Below are positions 43,170 to 52,767 of a stretch of DNA of 64,000 bases, one piece after another. The notes beneath the pieces are model-generated. The model did not search any database. It saw only the letters and a list, made by a program, of their open reading frames with translations, and was not told the DNA's origin. The translations under genes and the position numbers were made by a program. The stretch covers positions 310,001 to 374,000 of the forward strand of contig NZ_JRWG01000003.1 in assembly GCF_001573155.1 (NCBI RefSeq), read 5' to 3'. Source of the stretch: Aequorivita aquimaris. Lineage in GTDB: Bacteria; Bacteroidota; Bacteroidia; Flavobacteriales; Flavobacteriaceae. The stretch's first letter is position 1; the number at the start of each line of letters is the position of its first letter.

Positions 43170-43403
43170 CTAATTTGTAAGGTCTTTTGCTTCTTTTTTT
43201 GCAGAGCTCTTAAGTTGATCGTATTTTTCAGAAATTGTTTCCTCAACATCTTCAACTTTTTCTCTAATCTTTCTGCCAGTTTCGTTGGCTTTGTCTTTAA
43301 GTCTTTGTTTTTCTTCTGGCGACATGTTTTTGTATTTCCAAAATGCAAATGCACCAGCTGCTACTCCTAGCAGAGCCAATATTCCTTTTCCTTTATTGTT
43401 CAT
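43170..43403 (-). CDS. YtxH-like small membrane-anchored protein
   Basis: A 77-residue protein with a Gly/Ala-rich N-terminal helix (GILALLGVAAGAFAFWKYK, about 7-25) and a long charged amphipathic tail (PEEKQRLKDKANETGRKIREKVEDVEETISEKYDQLKSSAKKEA), the build of YtxH/general-stress-like proteins. Function unknown. Confidence 0.82.
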   Translation of the reverse strand: MNNKGKGILALLGVAAGAFAFWKYKNMSPEEKQRLKDKANETGRKIREKVEDVEETISEKYDQLKSSAKKEAKDLTN

Positions 43404-43623
43404 GTTGTTTGTTTTTTTTTATTAAGGTGAAGGTACGATTTTAAGCCGCCCAAACATAATTCTAAACCGACTTTAATATATATTTAATACAATCTACTTT
43501 AACTTCTTAGGATATTCATAAGTCATTTTAATTCATTGCTCTTGAATTGTAAAATTTATAACATATCTTATTTCTAATCAAATTGTTGTAAATTTAATAA
43601 CACTTCACAAAATCACTTTAGAA

Positions 43624-45327
43624 ATGAAAATTTTATCTTTACAATACAGCTTTGTTCACTTGGTTGTCTTCATTTTATTTCTTCCTTCCTGTTCATCAAT
43701 TTATTGCCAAATTTCCCGGCAAGAATTTTTCGAAAGCCATAGAGAAATACCAGATGACCCCTATATTCCTGTTTCCCGTTCTATGATGGAACGGAGTCCT
43801 GCGTATAATATAACTACTCCCAATTATTTCACCCGGCAGGTTAATGTAGACGAAAATGGAAATAACATTATTGGAGACGCAGCAAACGAAACTTCCATAG
43901 CAATAGATCCGTTAAACCCAAATAGAATTGTAATTGGATGGCGCCAGTTTGATACCGTAAACAGTAATTTTAGGCAAGCGGGAAATGGATTTTCTCTTGA
44001 TGGAGGATTGACCTGGACATTCCCCGGAGTTTTGGACCCGGGTGTTTTTCGTTCCGACCCTGTTCTAGATTTTGATAGTGAAGGAAATTTTTATTACAAC
44101 AGCCTTGCAAGCGGTTTTGATTGTGACGTATACAGAATTACCGATGGGGGCAATGATTGGGGATTGCCTGTTCCGGCTAGGGGTGGTGATAAACAATGGA
44201 TGCGGATAGATCGTACTTCGGGCATAGGAGAGGGAAATAATTATTCTTATTGGAATGCAGCTTTTTCCAATTGTAATGGTGCTTTTACCCGATCTACCGA
44301 TGGCAGCAACACCTTTGAAGAGTGTATATTGATTGATGGCGCTCCAGTTTGGGGTACCTTGGCTGTAGATTCTCAAGGCACTTTATATATCACGGGAACA
44401 TCAAATTCTGGAATTGTTTTAATAAAATCTACCTCGGCAAAGAATCCTGCAGAAGATGTTATTTGGGAAAGTTTAACCCAAGTCGATCTAGATGGTGATT
44501 TAGATGTACAAGTAGCTGTAAATCCAGCCGGTTTAATGGGGCAGGCATGGGTAGATGTGGATATTTCGAACGGCCCAGGAAAGGATAATGTATATGTGGC
44601 TGCATCAGTATTGCGTCATTCTAACAATGATCCGGGGGACGTTATGTTTGCAAAAAGTACCGATGGTGGAAATACATTTGAACCTCCAATACGAATAAAT
44701 ACCGATACAGGAACTAATTCTTACCAATGGTTCGGAACAATGTCAGTGGCTCCCAATGGACGTATTGATATAATTTGGCTGGACACTAGAGATGCCACTA
44801 ATGGAATTGACTCTGTTCTTTATTATTCATTTTCAGAAGATCAAGGTGAAACTTGGTCGGTAAATGACCCCATATCAGAGCCATTTGACCCATCTGTTGG
44901 TTATCCCAACCAAGGTAAAATGGGAGATTATTTTGATATGGTTAGCACTAACGACTATGCCCACTTAGCCTGGGCAAATACAATCAACGGGGGGCAAGAC
45001 GTTTATTATACGCGCATATCGCCAGCTGGTATTTTGAATGTGGAAGATTTTACTACAGATAGCTTTCAATTCATTTCTTACCCAAATCCCTTTACTGATG
45101 AAACAACCCTTCAATTTAAACTAGAAAAGCCAGAAAAAGTGTTGATAGAAGTATTCGATATAAGAGGTAGAAAACTAATCACACTTTTAAATGATGAAGT
45201 GGTGGGGACTAAAAGAATAATTTGGGACGGCAGAAGTACGAATGGAGTAAAATTTACATCAGGACTATATTTTATTACTTTAAATTCTGAAACCAAAAAC
45301 ACCAGTCTAAAAGTATTAATGAATTAA
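43624..45327 (+). CDS. Secreted Asp-box/sialidase-like propeller protein with T9SS type A sorting domain
   Basis: A 567-residue exported protein. The signal peptide is about residues 1-29. The body is a beta propeller with Asp-box-like units (FSLDGGLTW, RSTDGSNTF, KSTDGGNTF, FSEDQGETW). The last about 80 residues form a type A sorting domain: YPNPFTDETTLQFKLEKPEKVLIEVFDIRGRKL, then SGLYFITLNSETKNTSLKVLMN. This directs secretion through the type IX system and attachment to the cell surface. No catalytic motif was recognised. The 220-nt upstream spacer shows no gene. Confidence 0.9.
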   Translation: MKILSLQYSFVHLVVFILFLPSCSSIYCQISRQEFFESHREIPDDPYIPVSRSMMERSPAYNITTPNYFTRQVNVDENGNNIIGDAANETSIAIDPLNPNRIVIGWRQFDTVNSNFRQAGNGFSLDGGLTWTFPGVLDPGVFRSDPVLDFDSEGNFYYNSLASGFDCDVYRITDGGNDWGLPVPARGGDKQWMRIDRTSGIGEGNNYSYWNAAFSNCNGAFTRSTDGSNTFEECILIDGAPVWGTLAVDSQGTLYITGTSNSGIVLIKSTSAKNPAEDVIWESLTQVDLDGDLDVQVAVNPAGLMGQAWVDVDISNGPGKDNVYVAASVLRHSNNDPGDVMFAKSTDGGNTFEPPIRINTDTGTNSYQWFGTMSVAPNGRIDIIWLDTRDATNGIDSVLYYSFSEDQGETWSVNDPISEPFDPSVGYPNQGKMGDYFDMVSTNDYAHLAWANTINGGQDVYYTRISPAGILNVEDFTTDSFQFISYPNPFTDETTLQFKLEKPEKVLIEVFDIRGRKLITLLNDEVVGTKRIIWDGRSTNGVKFTSGLYFITLNSETKNTSLKVLMN

Positions 45328-45457
45328 TTTCTTAAATTTAAGAATCAAAAGAATCAACACATAATATATGATTTACAATAAATAAGCAAGACCAGGCACA
45401 ATCATAAGTGTTTGGCGCATTGCATCTTAAAACATATTAACCAAAATATTTATATAG

Positions 45458-47560
45458 ATGAAAATATATGACGACAAACACATTAAAAACGTAGTCTTCG
45501 TGGGCGCCCACAATAGTGGAAAAACTACACTTGCAGAAACCATGCTTTTTGAAGCAGGCCTAATCAATCGCCGCGGTACAGTTGAAAATAAAAATACCGT
45601 ATCTGACTATCACGACATTGAGCACGAACGGGGCAACTCTATCTTCGCTACACCACTCCACACAGAATGGCGCAATTACAAGATCAACATTATAGACACA
45701 CCCGGACTGGATGATTTTATCGGTGAAATTATTTCCTCTATCCGCGTTGCAGATACTATTGTTACTGTCTTAAATGCTCAGCACGGTGTGGAAGTTGGTG
45801 CTGAAATTATCTGGAACTACATAGATAAATATCACAAACCAACTTTGTTTGTAATAAACCAAATAGACCATATCAATGCTAAATTTGAAGAAAGCTTCAA
45901 AAGCATAAAAAATCTGGTAGGCAATAATGCCGTGCAAATTCAGTATCCTGTAGTTATAGATGGTTCACAGTGTATTGTAGATGTGCTTAAGATGAAAATG
46001 TATAAATTTTCGCCAGAAGGAGGAAAGCCCGAAAAGTTAGAAATTCCCGATGACCAAAAGGAATGGGCCAAGGAATTAAATAACGAATTAATAGAGAAAG
46101 CTGCAGAAAATGATGAAACATTATTGGAGCTTTTTTTTGAAAAAGGCACCTTAAACGAAGATGAAATGCGGCAAGGAATAAAAGCAGGAATGTTGAACCA
46201 TGAACTGTTTCCGGTATTCTGTGTTTCAGCTTTGAATGATATGGGCACGGGAAGATTGATGGGCTTTATTGACAACGTTGCGCCTGCTGCGGCAGACCTC
46301 AAACCTGAACAAAGCATGGACGGCAAAGAAGTAAAGGCTTTAAAAGAGAGTCCTACAGCGCTTTTCATCTTTAAAACAGTTTATCAACCCAATTTGGGGC
46401 AAATCACTTTTTTTAAGGTTATGAGCGGCGAAGTACGTTTAAACGATAAACTTATAAATTCCAGAAACGATGAAACTGAAGTAATAAACCAGCTTTTTAT
46501 CATGGATGGAAAAGAAAGACAACCCGTAAATAGACTTACGGTGGGCGATATTGGTGCAACGCTAAAATTAAAATATACAGAAACCAACGATACTTTAGCT
46601 TCGCCAAAACTTCCTCTTACCATTAAGCCCATTAAATTTCCACAAGCCCGTATCAAAAAAGCTGTGTTTGCAGTAAATACGAAGGATGAAGAAAAACTCA
46701 GTGAGGCGTTAAAGAAAATTCACAATCAGGATCCTACCGTAAACATTTCCTTTTCTTCGGAAGCGAAACAACTTATTTTGGCTTGCCAAGGCGAACTGCA
46801 TTTGGCAACTATAGATTGGACGCTTAAAAATATTTACGGCGTAGAGGCGCGGTTTGAAAAACCTAAAATAGCTTTCCGGGAGACCATTCAACGTTCATCT
46901 GCCTCAAACTATCGACACAAAAAACAATCTGGCGGTTCGGGGCAGTTTGCGGAAGTTCACTTAAAGATTGAGCCTTGGGATGAAAATATGGAGGAGCCGC
47001 AAGGTTTTAATATTCGTGGCAAAGAAGAAATAGATCTGTCTTGGGGCGGAAAATTGGTTTTTTATAACTGCATTGTTGGCGGAGTTATTGACCTACGGTA
47101 CTTACCATCAATTATGAAAGGCGTTTTGGAGGTAATGGAAGAAGGCCCGTTAACGGGTTCATATATTCGCGATGTGCGTGTAATGGTTTATGACGGGAAG
47201 ATGCATTCTGTTGACTCAAATGATATTTCCTTTAAAATTGCTGGAGCGCATGCCTTCAAAGAAGCTTTTATGAATGCCAATCCCAAACTTTTGGAACCAG
47301 TTTTGGAACTCATTGTAAAGGTTCCAGAAGAAATGGTGGGTAATGTAATGACTGATCTGCAAGCGCGGCGCTCCATGATTCAAGGAATTGAAAACAACAA
47401 TAACTACCAAGTTTTAAAATGTTTGACCCCGGAAGCCGAAATGCATGGTTTCTCTACAGATTTGCGTTCACTCACGCAGGGCAGAGCAACTTTTAAATCT
47501 TCGTTTTCATCCTATCAACCTGTACCAACAAATGTTCAAAAGGAATTGGTAAGCCATTAA
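45458..47560 (+). CDS. Elongation factor G paralogue (EF-G2-like) with altered GTPase motifs
   Basis: A 700-residue translational GTPase-family protein with all EF-G domains. P-loop GAHNSGKTT is at 16-24. Switch I reads ERGNS (57-61) where EF-G has ERGIT. Switch II reads DTPGLDDF (80-87) where EF-G has DTPGHVDF, so the catalytic His is Leu. G4 reads NQID (134-137) instead of NKxD. Domain IV keeps the KKQSGGSGQFAEV loop (about residue 488 on). Bacteroides carries an EF-G2 reported to lack GTPase activity, and this protein is a candidate for the same class. The housekeeping fusA, normally in the str operon, is not here. Confidence 0.9.
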   Translation: MKIYDDKHIKNVVFVGAHNSGKTTLAETMLFEAGLINRRGTVENKNTVSDYHDIEHERGNSIFATPLHTEWRNYKINIIDTPGLDDFIGEIISSIRVADTIVTVLNAQHGVEVGAEIIWNYIDKYHKPTLFVINQIDHINAKFEESFKSIKNLVGNNAVQIQYPVVIDGSQCIVDVLKMKMYKFSPEGGKPEKLEIPDDQKEWAKELNNELIEKAAENDETLLELFFEKGTLNEDEMRQGIKAGMLNHELFPVFCVSALNDMGTGRLMGFIDNVAPAAADLKPEQSMDGKEVKALKESPTALFIFKTVYQPNLGQITFFKVMSGEVRLNDKLINSRNDETEVINQLFIMDGKERQPVNRLTVGDIGATLKLKYTETNDTLASPKLPLTIKPIKFPQARIKKAVFAVNTKDEEKLSEALKKIHNQDPTVNISFSSEAKQLILACQGELHLATIDWTLKNIYGVEARFEKPKIAFRETIQRSSASNYRHKKQSGGSGQFAEVHLKIEPWDENMEEPQGFNIRGKEEIDLSWGGKLVFYNCIVGGVIDLRYLPSIMKGVLEVMEEGPLTGSYIRDVRVMVYDGKMHSVDSNDISFKIAGAHAFKEAFMNANPKLLEPVLELIVKVPEEMVGNVMTDLQARRSMIQGIENNNNYQVLKCLTPEAEMHGFSTDLRSLTQGRATFKSSFSSYQPVPTNVQKELVSH

Positions 47561-47592
47561 TATTTTGTTTTTACTATTTGAAATAAAATGTT

Positions 47593-47620
47593 TTGCACAT
47601 TCAAACTGTGACTATATTTG
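47593..47620 (+). promoter_or_regulatory. Predicted promoter of the zinc-ribbon SDR gene
   Basis: TTG (47593-47595, within TTTTG) and TATATTTG (47613-47620) are spaced 17 nt, the best match in the window to the Bacteroidota -33/-7 promoter. Confidence 0.65.
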
Positions 47621-47635
47621 CCGAAAAATTAATAT

Positions 47636-49246
47636 ATGCCAGAGCAGGTTTTTGAAACGGAAACTTCCATAAAGGAAGAAATGGAGCATTTAAACAAATC
47701 CGTTGGCGAAAATTCAGTAAAGAGAGAAATAAATACCGAAGAAATAGCGAAATGCATCGCCATTCTTGAATATTTAAACAGCAATACAGATCAAATTTTT
47801 GAGATTCCAAAAGAGCAACGCACCGCTTTAATAAAAGCATCCGGACAACTATCACGACCCAATCGCGATGAGTTTTCCCGAAGAAAGAAAGACGCAAAGA
47901 AGGCAGAAAAACGTAAACAAGCCAATAAAGACCGAACCGCCCGAAGGGAAACGGGAATACGAAGCGCTCGCGAAAACGTGGTTTTTATAGCTCCAAAACT
48001 ATTGCAGGCTGCAGATTTAGCTTCCAAAAAAGAACTTGAGCTTGAAACCCCACGCAACTGCTACGTCTGTAAAACGCTCTACACAAAATTGCATCACTTT
48101 TACGATACGATGTGTACCGAATGTGGCGATTTCAATTACGCAAAACGCTTTCAGACTACAGATTTAACTGGACAGGTAGCTGTTATGACCGGTTCCCGCT
48201 TAAAAATTGGGTATCATATTTCATTAATGCTTCTTAGGGCTGGAGCGACTGTTGTGGCTACTACAAGATTTCCGGCAGACTCTGCATATCGCTTTGCACA
48301 GGAAGATGATTTTCATCAATGGGCAGACCGTTTAAAGATTCACGGTTTGGATCTTCGACATATTCCGAGTGTTGAAATTTTCTGCAATTACATTGAGCAG
48401 AAATATGAAAACCTCGATATTCTAATAAACAACGCGGCACAAACGGTACGTAGACCGGCAGGCTTTTACCAACATTTAATGGCGAAGGAGGAAATGCCTT
48501 TTGAAGAACATCCACAGTTCGTAAAGAACTTATTGCACGATCATATTAATTGTTTGCAAGAATTGAAAACACTTACTGCAGACATTGGTAAAAACAAAAA
48601 CCTTCCTGTAACATGGCACGGTGCTGAACCGGGAATTGGTATTCGCGCTTCTGCAAAGCTTTCGCAGATACCGTATAGTTTTGACAATTCTTTAAGCGCA
48701 AAAGAAGTTTTTCCCGAAGGAAAATTGGATGCAGATTTACAGCAAGTTGATCTTCGGAAAACAAATAGTTGGCGTTTAAGGCTTGGTGAAATTGAGACTA
48801 CTGAAATGATTGAGGTTCAGCTTGTAAACTCTATTGCTCCTTTTGTGCTTTGCAACCGTTTGGGCGAAATTATGAAGAAGAAAAACACGGGAAAAAAGCA
48901 CATTATAAACGTTTCGGCAATGGAGGGGAAATTCCACAGATTCTTCAAAGAAGATCGTCATCCACATACCAATATGGCCAAGGCTGCGCTCAATATGCTC
49001 ACACATACCGCAGCTGGAAGTCTTGCCAAAGAAGGAATTTACATCAATGCCGTAGATACAGGCTGGGTTACAGATGAAGACCCGGTAGAATTGGCAAAAC
49101 GAAAAATGGAACTGCATGACTTTCAGCCACCGCTTGATATTGTTGATGGCGCCGCCCGTGTAATGGATCCACTGATTGATGGTATAAACACTGGGAAACA
49201 CTGGAGCGGAAAGTTTTTAAAAGATTATAGGCCGATTGACTGGTAA
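47636..49246 (+). CDS. SDR-fold oxidoreductase with N-terminal helical extension and zinc ribbon
   Basis: A 536-residue protein. Residues 1-110 are helical and very basic around [25 protein letters not shown]. Residues 142-163 carry CYVC and CTEC, a four-Cys zinc ribbon. From 180 on is a Rossmann SDR domain: [12 protein letters not shown] (182-192 region), [15 protein letters not shown]. At the catalytic YxxxK site the sequence is TNMAK, so Tyr is replaced by Thr while Lys is kept. The basic segment and ribbon suggest nucleic acid or ribosome binding. I know similar proteins are annotated simply as SDR oxidoreductases. The reaction is unknown. VF530 follows 10 nt later. Confidence 0.85.
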   Translation: MPEQVFETETSIKEEMEHLNKSVGENSVKREINTEEIAKCIAILEYLNSNTDQIFEIPKEQRTALIKASGQLSRPNRDEFSRRKKDAKKAEKRKQANKDRTARRETGIRSARENVVFIAPKLLQAADLASKKELELETPRNCYVCKTLYTKLHHFYDTMCTECGDFNYAKRFQTTDLTGQVAVMTGSRLKIGYHISLMLLRAGATVVATTRFPADSAYRFAQEDDFHQWADRLKIHGLDLRHIPSVEIFCNYIEQKYENLDILINNAAQTVRRPAGFYQHLMAKEEMPFEEHPQFVKNLLHDHINCLQELKTLTADIGKNKNLPVTWHGAEPGIGIRASAKLSQIPYSFDNSLSAKEVFPEGKLDADLQQVDLRKTNSWRLRLGEIETTEMIEVQLVNSIAPFVLCNRLGEIMKKKNTGKKHIINVSAMEGKFHRFFKEDRHPHTNMAKAALNMLTHTAAGSLAKEGIYINAVDTGWVTDEDPVELAKRKMELHDFQPPLDIVDGAARVMDPLIDGINTGKHWSGKFLKDYRPIDW

Positions 49247-49256
49247 AAAATAAACT

Positions 49257-49478
49257 ATGGATAACCAACAACCCAATAACCCTTTGCACAAAATTAAACT
49301 TGCGGATATTCTTGAATACCTTGTGGAATATTATGGCTGGGAGGTTTTGGGTGAAAAGATAAAGATCAATTCCTTCAACAACAATCCGTCCATTAAATCG
49401 AGTTTGAAATTTCTTCGGAAAACACCGTGGGCACGGGAAAAAGTTGAGCAACTTTATTTAAAGACTAAGCAGAAATAG
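49257..49478 (+). CDS. VF530-family (DUF2132) DNA-binding protein
   Basis: A 73-residue protein matching VF530: [62 protein letters not shown] (residues 7-68). The family is annotated as DNA-binding from structural work. It is 10 nt downstream of the zinc-ribbon SDR gene and likely cotranscribed with it. Confidence 0.93.
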   Translation: MDNQQPNNPLHKIKLADILEYLVEYYGWEVLGEKIKINSFNNNPSIKSSLKFLRKTPWAREKVEQLYLKTKQK

Positions 49479-49573
49479 AATATCAGAAAATTCGTTCGTA
49501 ATAAATCTGGTATTTCTTCTTTCAAAACCTATAAAAGGATGTAGTTTTGCAATCCCGCAAAATGAGGATTTTT

Positions 49574-51127
49574 ATGGCTGAGATTAAAGACGCGATTCAA
49601 GAAAAAAAAACTGATAAAGAACTGTATAGCTACCAAAAAGGCGCTATAGACAAGATTTTTGAAAAGTTTGAGACCGCGCCAGATGATTATCATTTGCTAT
49701 ACCAATTGCCTACAGGTGGTGGAAAAACGGTAATATTTTCTGAAATTGTCCGTCAATATTTAAAAAACCACAACAAAAAAGTTCTTGTAATGACCCACCG
49801 TGTGGAGCTTTGCAAGCAAACTTCAGAAATGCTTACCAGTTTCGGTGTGGTAAACAAAGTGGTGAACAGCACTGCAAATCTCGATGATCAAGAAAAATAC
49901 AGTTGTTTTGTCGCGATGGTGGAAACGCTGAACAACCGTTTGAACGATAATAAATTGGACATTTCGGATATAGGCCTTGTTATCATTGACGAAGCGCACT
50001 ATAACTCATTTACAAAACTTTTCAAATTTTTTGAAAAGTCCTTTATACTTGGCGTTACAGCTACTCCTTTAAGTTCCAATCGTAACCTTCCTATGAAGGA
50101 TAATTATGACGAACTCATTGTGGGCGAAAGTATTCAATCCTTGATCGAAAATGAGTTTTTGGCTGAAGTGGAAGTCTTTCAATACAATATGGGGCTTACT
50201 TCACTGGAGATTGGCTCCAATGGAGATTATACGGTAAAATCCTCGGATGACCTTTATTCCGCCGTTGGAATGCTTGACCAGCTTTATCAGGCATATTTGA
50301 ACCATTCCAAAGGGAAAAAGACTTTGATCTTTAACAACGGAATCAATACTTCCATACAGGTATATTACCATTTGAAAGCGGAAGGTTTGCCCATTATGCA
50401 CTTGGACAATACTGCTACCAAAAAACAACGCAAGCAGATTTTAAAGTGGTTCCACGAAACGCCCGATGCTATTTTGACTTCGGTAAGTATATTGACTACA
50501 GGTTTTGATGAACCTACGATTGAAACTATTATTTTGAATAGGGCTACACGTTCGTTGACGTTGTATTTCCAAATGATTGGCCGCGGTTCGCGTATTTTGA
50601 ACAATAAGTCGAAGTTTTCCGTTATTGATTTGGGAAACAATTACCAACGTTTTGGTCCTTGGGAAGCACCTTTGGATTGGCAGGCAATTTTCCGTTCGCC
50701 AGATTATTATATGGATCGTTTGCTCAGCGATGAGGAGCTGGAAAGCCATTTTAGGTACGAAATGCCCGATGAGCTTCGCAACGAATTTGCCAATAGCAAA
50801 GAGGTTTATTTCGATATAAAGGAAACCTACCAAGAAGCTACTTTTAAAGGCGAATCCTCAAAAGTAGTATTGGAGCGCTCTATTGCCCAACACGCCTATA
50901 TTTGCATAGAAAACAGCGAAGACGTTTATGATGCGCTTGGCCTTGCAAAAATGCTTGGCGATGATATAGACCACCGTATTGAGAAGTACTCACAGTGTAT
51001 CAGCAAGAGTACACATAACTTTATAAGTTGGCTAAAAGACGATTATCGTCTAAAATTACGCAGTTATCTTCGGGATAATTTTGATACTGTTTTTGAGGAA
51101 ATCCACGGGCATCCACCGGAGGAATAG
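49574..51127 (+). CDS. DEAD/DEAH-box superfamily 2 helicase (SSL2/type III-Res-like)
   Basis: A 517-residue SF2 ATPase. QLPTGGGKTVIF (Walker A, about residues 49-58), VMTHRVELCKQT (motif Ia), DEAH (motif II), GVTATPL (motif III) and the C-terminal motifs LTTGFDEPTIETIILNRATRSLTLYFQMIGRGSR (V-VI) are clear. It resembles stand-alone RAD25/SSL2-like helicases rather than a restriction subunit, since no methylase or specificity gene is adjacent. The C-terminal about 120 residues have no recognised domain. The ATG at 49574 is preferred; 49562 is possible. Confidence 0.9.
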   Translation: MAEIKDAIQEKKTDKELYSYQKGAIDKIFEKFETAPDDYHLLYQLPTGGGKTVIFSEIVRQYLKNHNKKVLVMTHRVELCKQTSEMLTSFGVVNKVVNSTANLDDQEKYSCFVAMVETLNNRLNDNKLDISDIGLVIIDEAHYNSFTKLFKFFEKSFILGVTATPLSSNRNLPMKDNYDELIVGESIQSLIENEFLAEVEVFQYNMGLTSLEIGSNGDYTVKSSDDLYSAVGMLDQLYQAYLNHSKGKKTLIFNNGINTSIQVYYHLKAEGLPIMHLDNTATKKQRKQILKWFHETPDAILTSVSILTTGFDEPTIETIILNRATRSLTLYFQMIGRGSRILNNKSKFSVIDLGNNYQRFGPWEAPLDWQAIFRSPDYYMDRLLSDEELESHFRYEMPDELRNEFANSKEVYFDIKETYQEATFKGESSKVVLERSIAQHAYICIENSEDVYDALGLAKMLGDDIDHRIEKYSQCISKSTHNFISWLKDDYRLKLRSYLRDNFDTVFEEIHGHPPEE

Positions 51128-51136
51128 GATTGTTGA

Positions 51137-51171
51137 TTTCAGGTTTCAGGTTTCAGGTTGCAAGTTTTAGG
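51137..51171. repeat. Tandem heptamer repeat, TTTCAGG x3 plus two degenerate units
   Basis: Units TTTCAGG at 51137, 51144 and 51151 are followed by TTGCAAG (51158) and TTTTAGG (51165) between two helicase genes. Confidence 0.85.
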
Positions 51172-51258
51172 TTTTTGTTGTTAGGATTTATGTAATAGAC
51201 AAATTTTAATCAACGAAGCTCGAAGCCCTATTTTACGAATCCCCAATTTACAAAGCAT

Positions 51259-51266
51259 TATATTTG
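51259..51266 (+). promoter_or_regulatory. Predicted -7 element of the DEAD-box gene
   Basis: TATATTTG matches TAnnTTTG 17 nt before the start at 51283. Confidence 0.45.
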
Positions 51267-51282
51267 CACCAAACAATCCTCT

Positions 51283-52629
51283 ATGGAATCATTCAATGAG
51301 CTTAACATTTCCAAGCAACTGCAGTATGCCATTGCTGATCTTGGTTTTGAAAAACCCACGCCCATACAGGCGCAATCGTTTTCGGTAATTATGTCGGGGA
51401 CCGATATGGTTGGAATTGCACAGACGGGAACAGGAAAAACCTTTGCCTACATGCTTCCCATTTTGCAGGACTTAAAGTTTTCAAAGGAAATAAATCCGAG
51501 GGTTTTGGTAATGGTTCCCACAAGGGAACTGGTATTGCAAATAGTAGAGGAAATTGAAAAGTTTGGGAAATATTCTTCCATTCGGGTAATTGGCGTTTTT
51601 GGAGGCACAAACATCAACCGTCAAAAGGAAGCCGTTGCCGAAGGAGCCGACATAATCGTTGCCACTCCGGGACGATTGTATGATTTGGTGGTAAGCCGTG
51701 CCCTTCAGCTAAAGGCTGTAAAGAAAGTGGTGATTGATGAAGTAGATGTAATGCTCGATCTGGGCTTCCGGTTTCAGCTTACCAATATTTTGGAGCTGCT
51801 TCCCAACAAGCGCCAAAACATTATGTTCTCGGCAACGATGACCGATGATGTAAATGTGTTTATCCACGATTTCTTTATTGTGCCTACTACGGTATCGGTG
51901 GCCGTTAGCGGAACGCCATTGGAGAATATTTCGCAATACGCTTACAAGGTTGAGAATTTTTATACAAAAGCCAATCTGCTGAAACATTTGCTTCAGAATG
52001 AAAACGATTTTACCAAAGTACTCGTCTTTGTTCCGAATAAAAAAAGTGCCGATTTGCTTTTTGATATTTTGGATGAATTCTTCGGAAGTGAAGTTGCCGT
52101 AATCCACAGCAACAAAACACAGAATTACAGAATCCGTTCCATAGAAAACTTCAACGCCGAAAAAACGCGTATTCTTGTAACAACAGATGTTATGGCGCGC
52201 GGTTTGGATTTGGACCAGATAAGCCACGTTATCAACTTTGACGCGCCCAACTTCCCCGAAAACTATATGCACCGCATAGGCCGTACCGGAAGGGCAGAGC
52301 AGGAGGGAACTTCCATTTTGCTCTACACCGAAAAGGAAGAGGATGCAAAGGCGGCTATCGAAAGCTTGATGGATTTACAAATTGAGGAACTTGATTTTCC
52401 AAAAGAAGTTGAAATCTCAAAACAACTAACTTATGAGGAAAAACCACAAGTTGTTGAAATCAACAACCCTAATAACGTGGAAGAAGTAGGTCCCGCTTTT
52501 CATGAAAAGAAAGAAAAAAACCGAAAGGAAAACCAAGGCGGTTCCTATAAACGAATCATAAAACAGAAATACAAAAAACCCAAAACAAGAGGCGATAAAA
52601 ATTACAACAAGCGTAATAAAAGAAAGTAA
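51283..52629 (+). CDS. DEAD-box-family RNA helicase (with DEVD motif II)
   Basis: A 448-residue RNA helicase. Motifs: Q motif FEKPTPIQAQ, motif I AQTGTGKT (about residues 46-53), Ia PTRELVLQ, Ib TPGR, motif II DEVD (in VVIDEVDVMLDLGFRFQ) where most members have DEAD, motif III SAT, motif V ARGLDLDQISHVINFD and motif VI HRIGRTGR. A basic, Asn/Lys-rich tail (about 405-448) probably adds RNA binding. Likely in ribosome assembly or mRNA turnover. Confidence 0.92.
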   Translation: MESFNELNISKQLQYAIADLGFEKPTPIQAQSFSVIMSGTDMVGIAQTGTGKTFAYMLPILQDLKFSKEINPRVLVMVPTRELVLQIVEEIEKFGKYSSIRVIGVFGGTNINRQKEAVAEGADIIVATPGRLYDLVVSRALQLKAVKKVVIDEVDVMLDLGFRFQLTNILELLPNKRQNIMFSATMTDDVNVFIHDFFIVPTTVSVAVSGTPLENISQYAYKVENFYTKANLLKHLLQNENDFTKVLVFVPNKKSADLLFDILDEFFGSEVAVIHSNKTQNYRIRSIENFNAEKTRILVTTDVMARGLDLDQISHVINFDAPNFPENYMHRIGRTGRAEQEGTSILLYTEKEEDAKAAIESLMDLQIEELDFPKEVEISKQLTYEEKPQVVEINNPNNVEEVGPAFHEKKEKNRKENQGGSYKRIIKQKYKKPKTRGDKNYNKRNKRK

Positions 52630-52767
52630 GTTTTATGTAACCATTTATTAATCCAAGCATCTGAAAAATCTAACATTTCAACCATTCCAACTACTCTGAA
52701 AGCACAAAGCACCCTTTTAATAGTCCTTGCCTTTTTCTCCATTTATGTTATTTGGGGTTCTACATAT

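Noticed and set aside
49574-51127. Helicase as part of a restriction or phage-defence system
   Set aside because: No methylase, nuclease or other defence gene lies nearby; the neighbours are VF530 and a DEAD-box RNA helicase.
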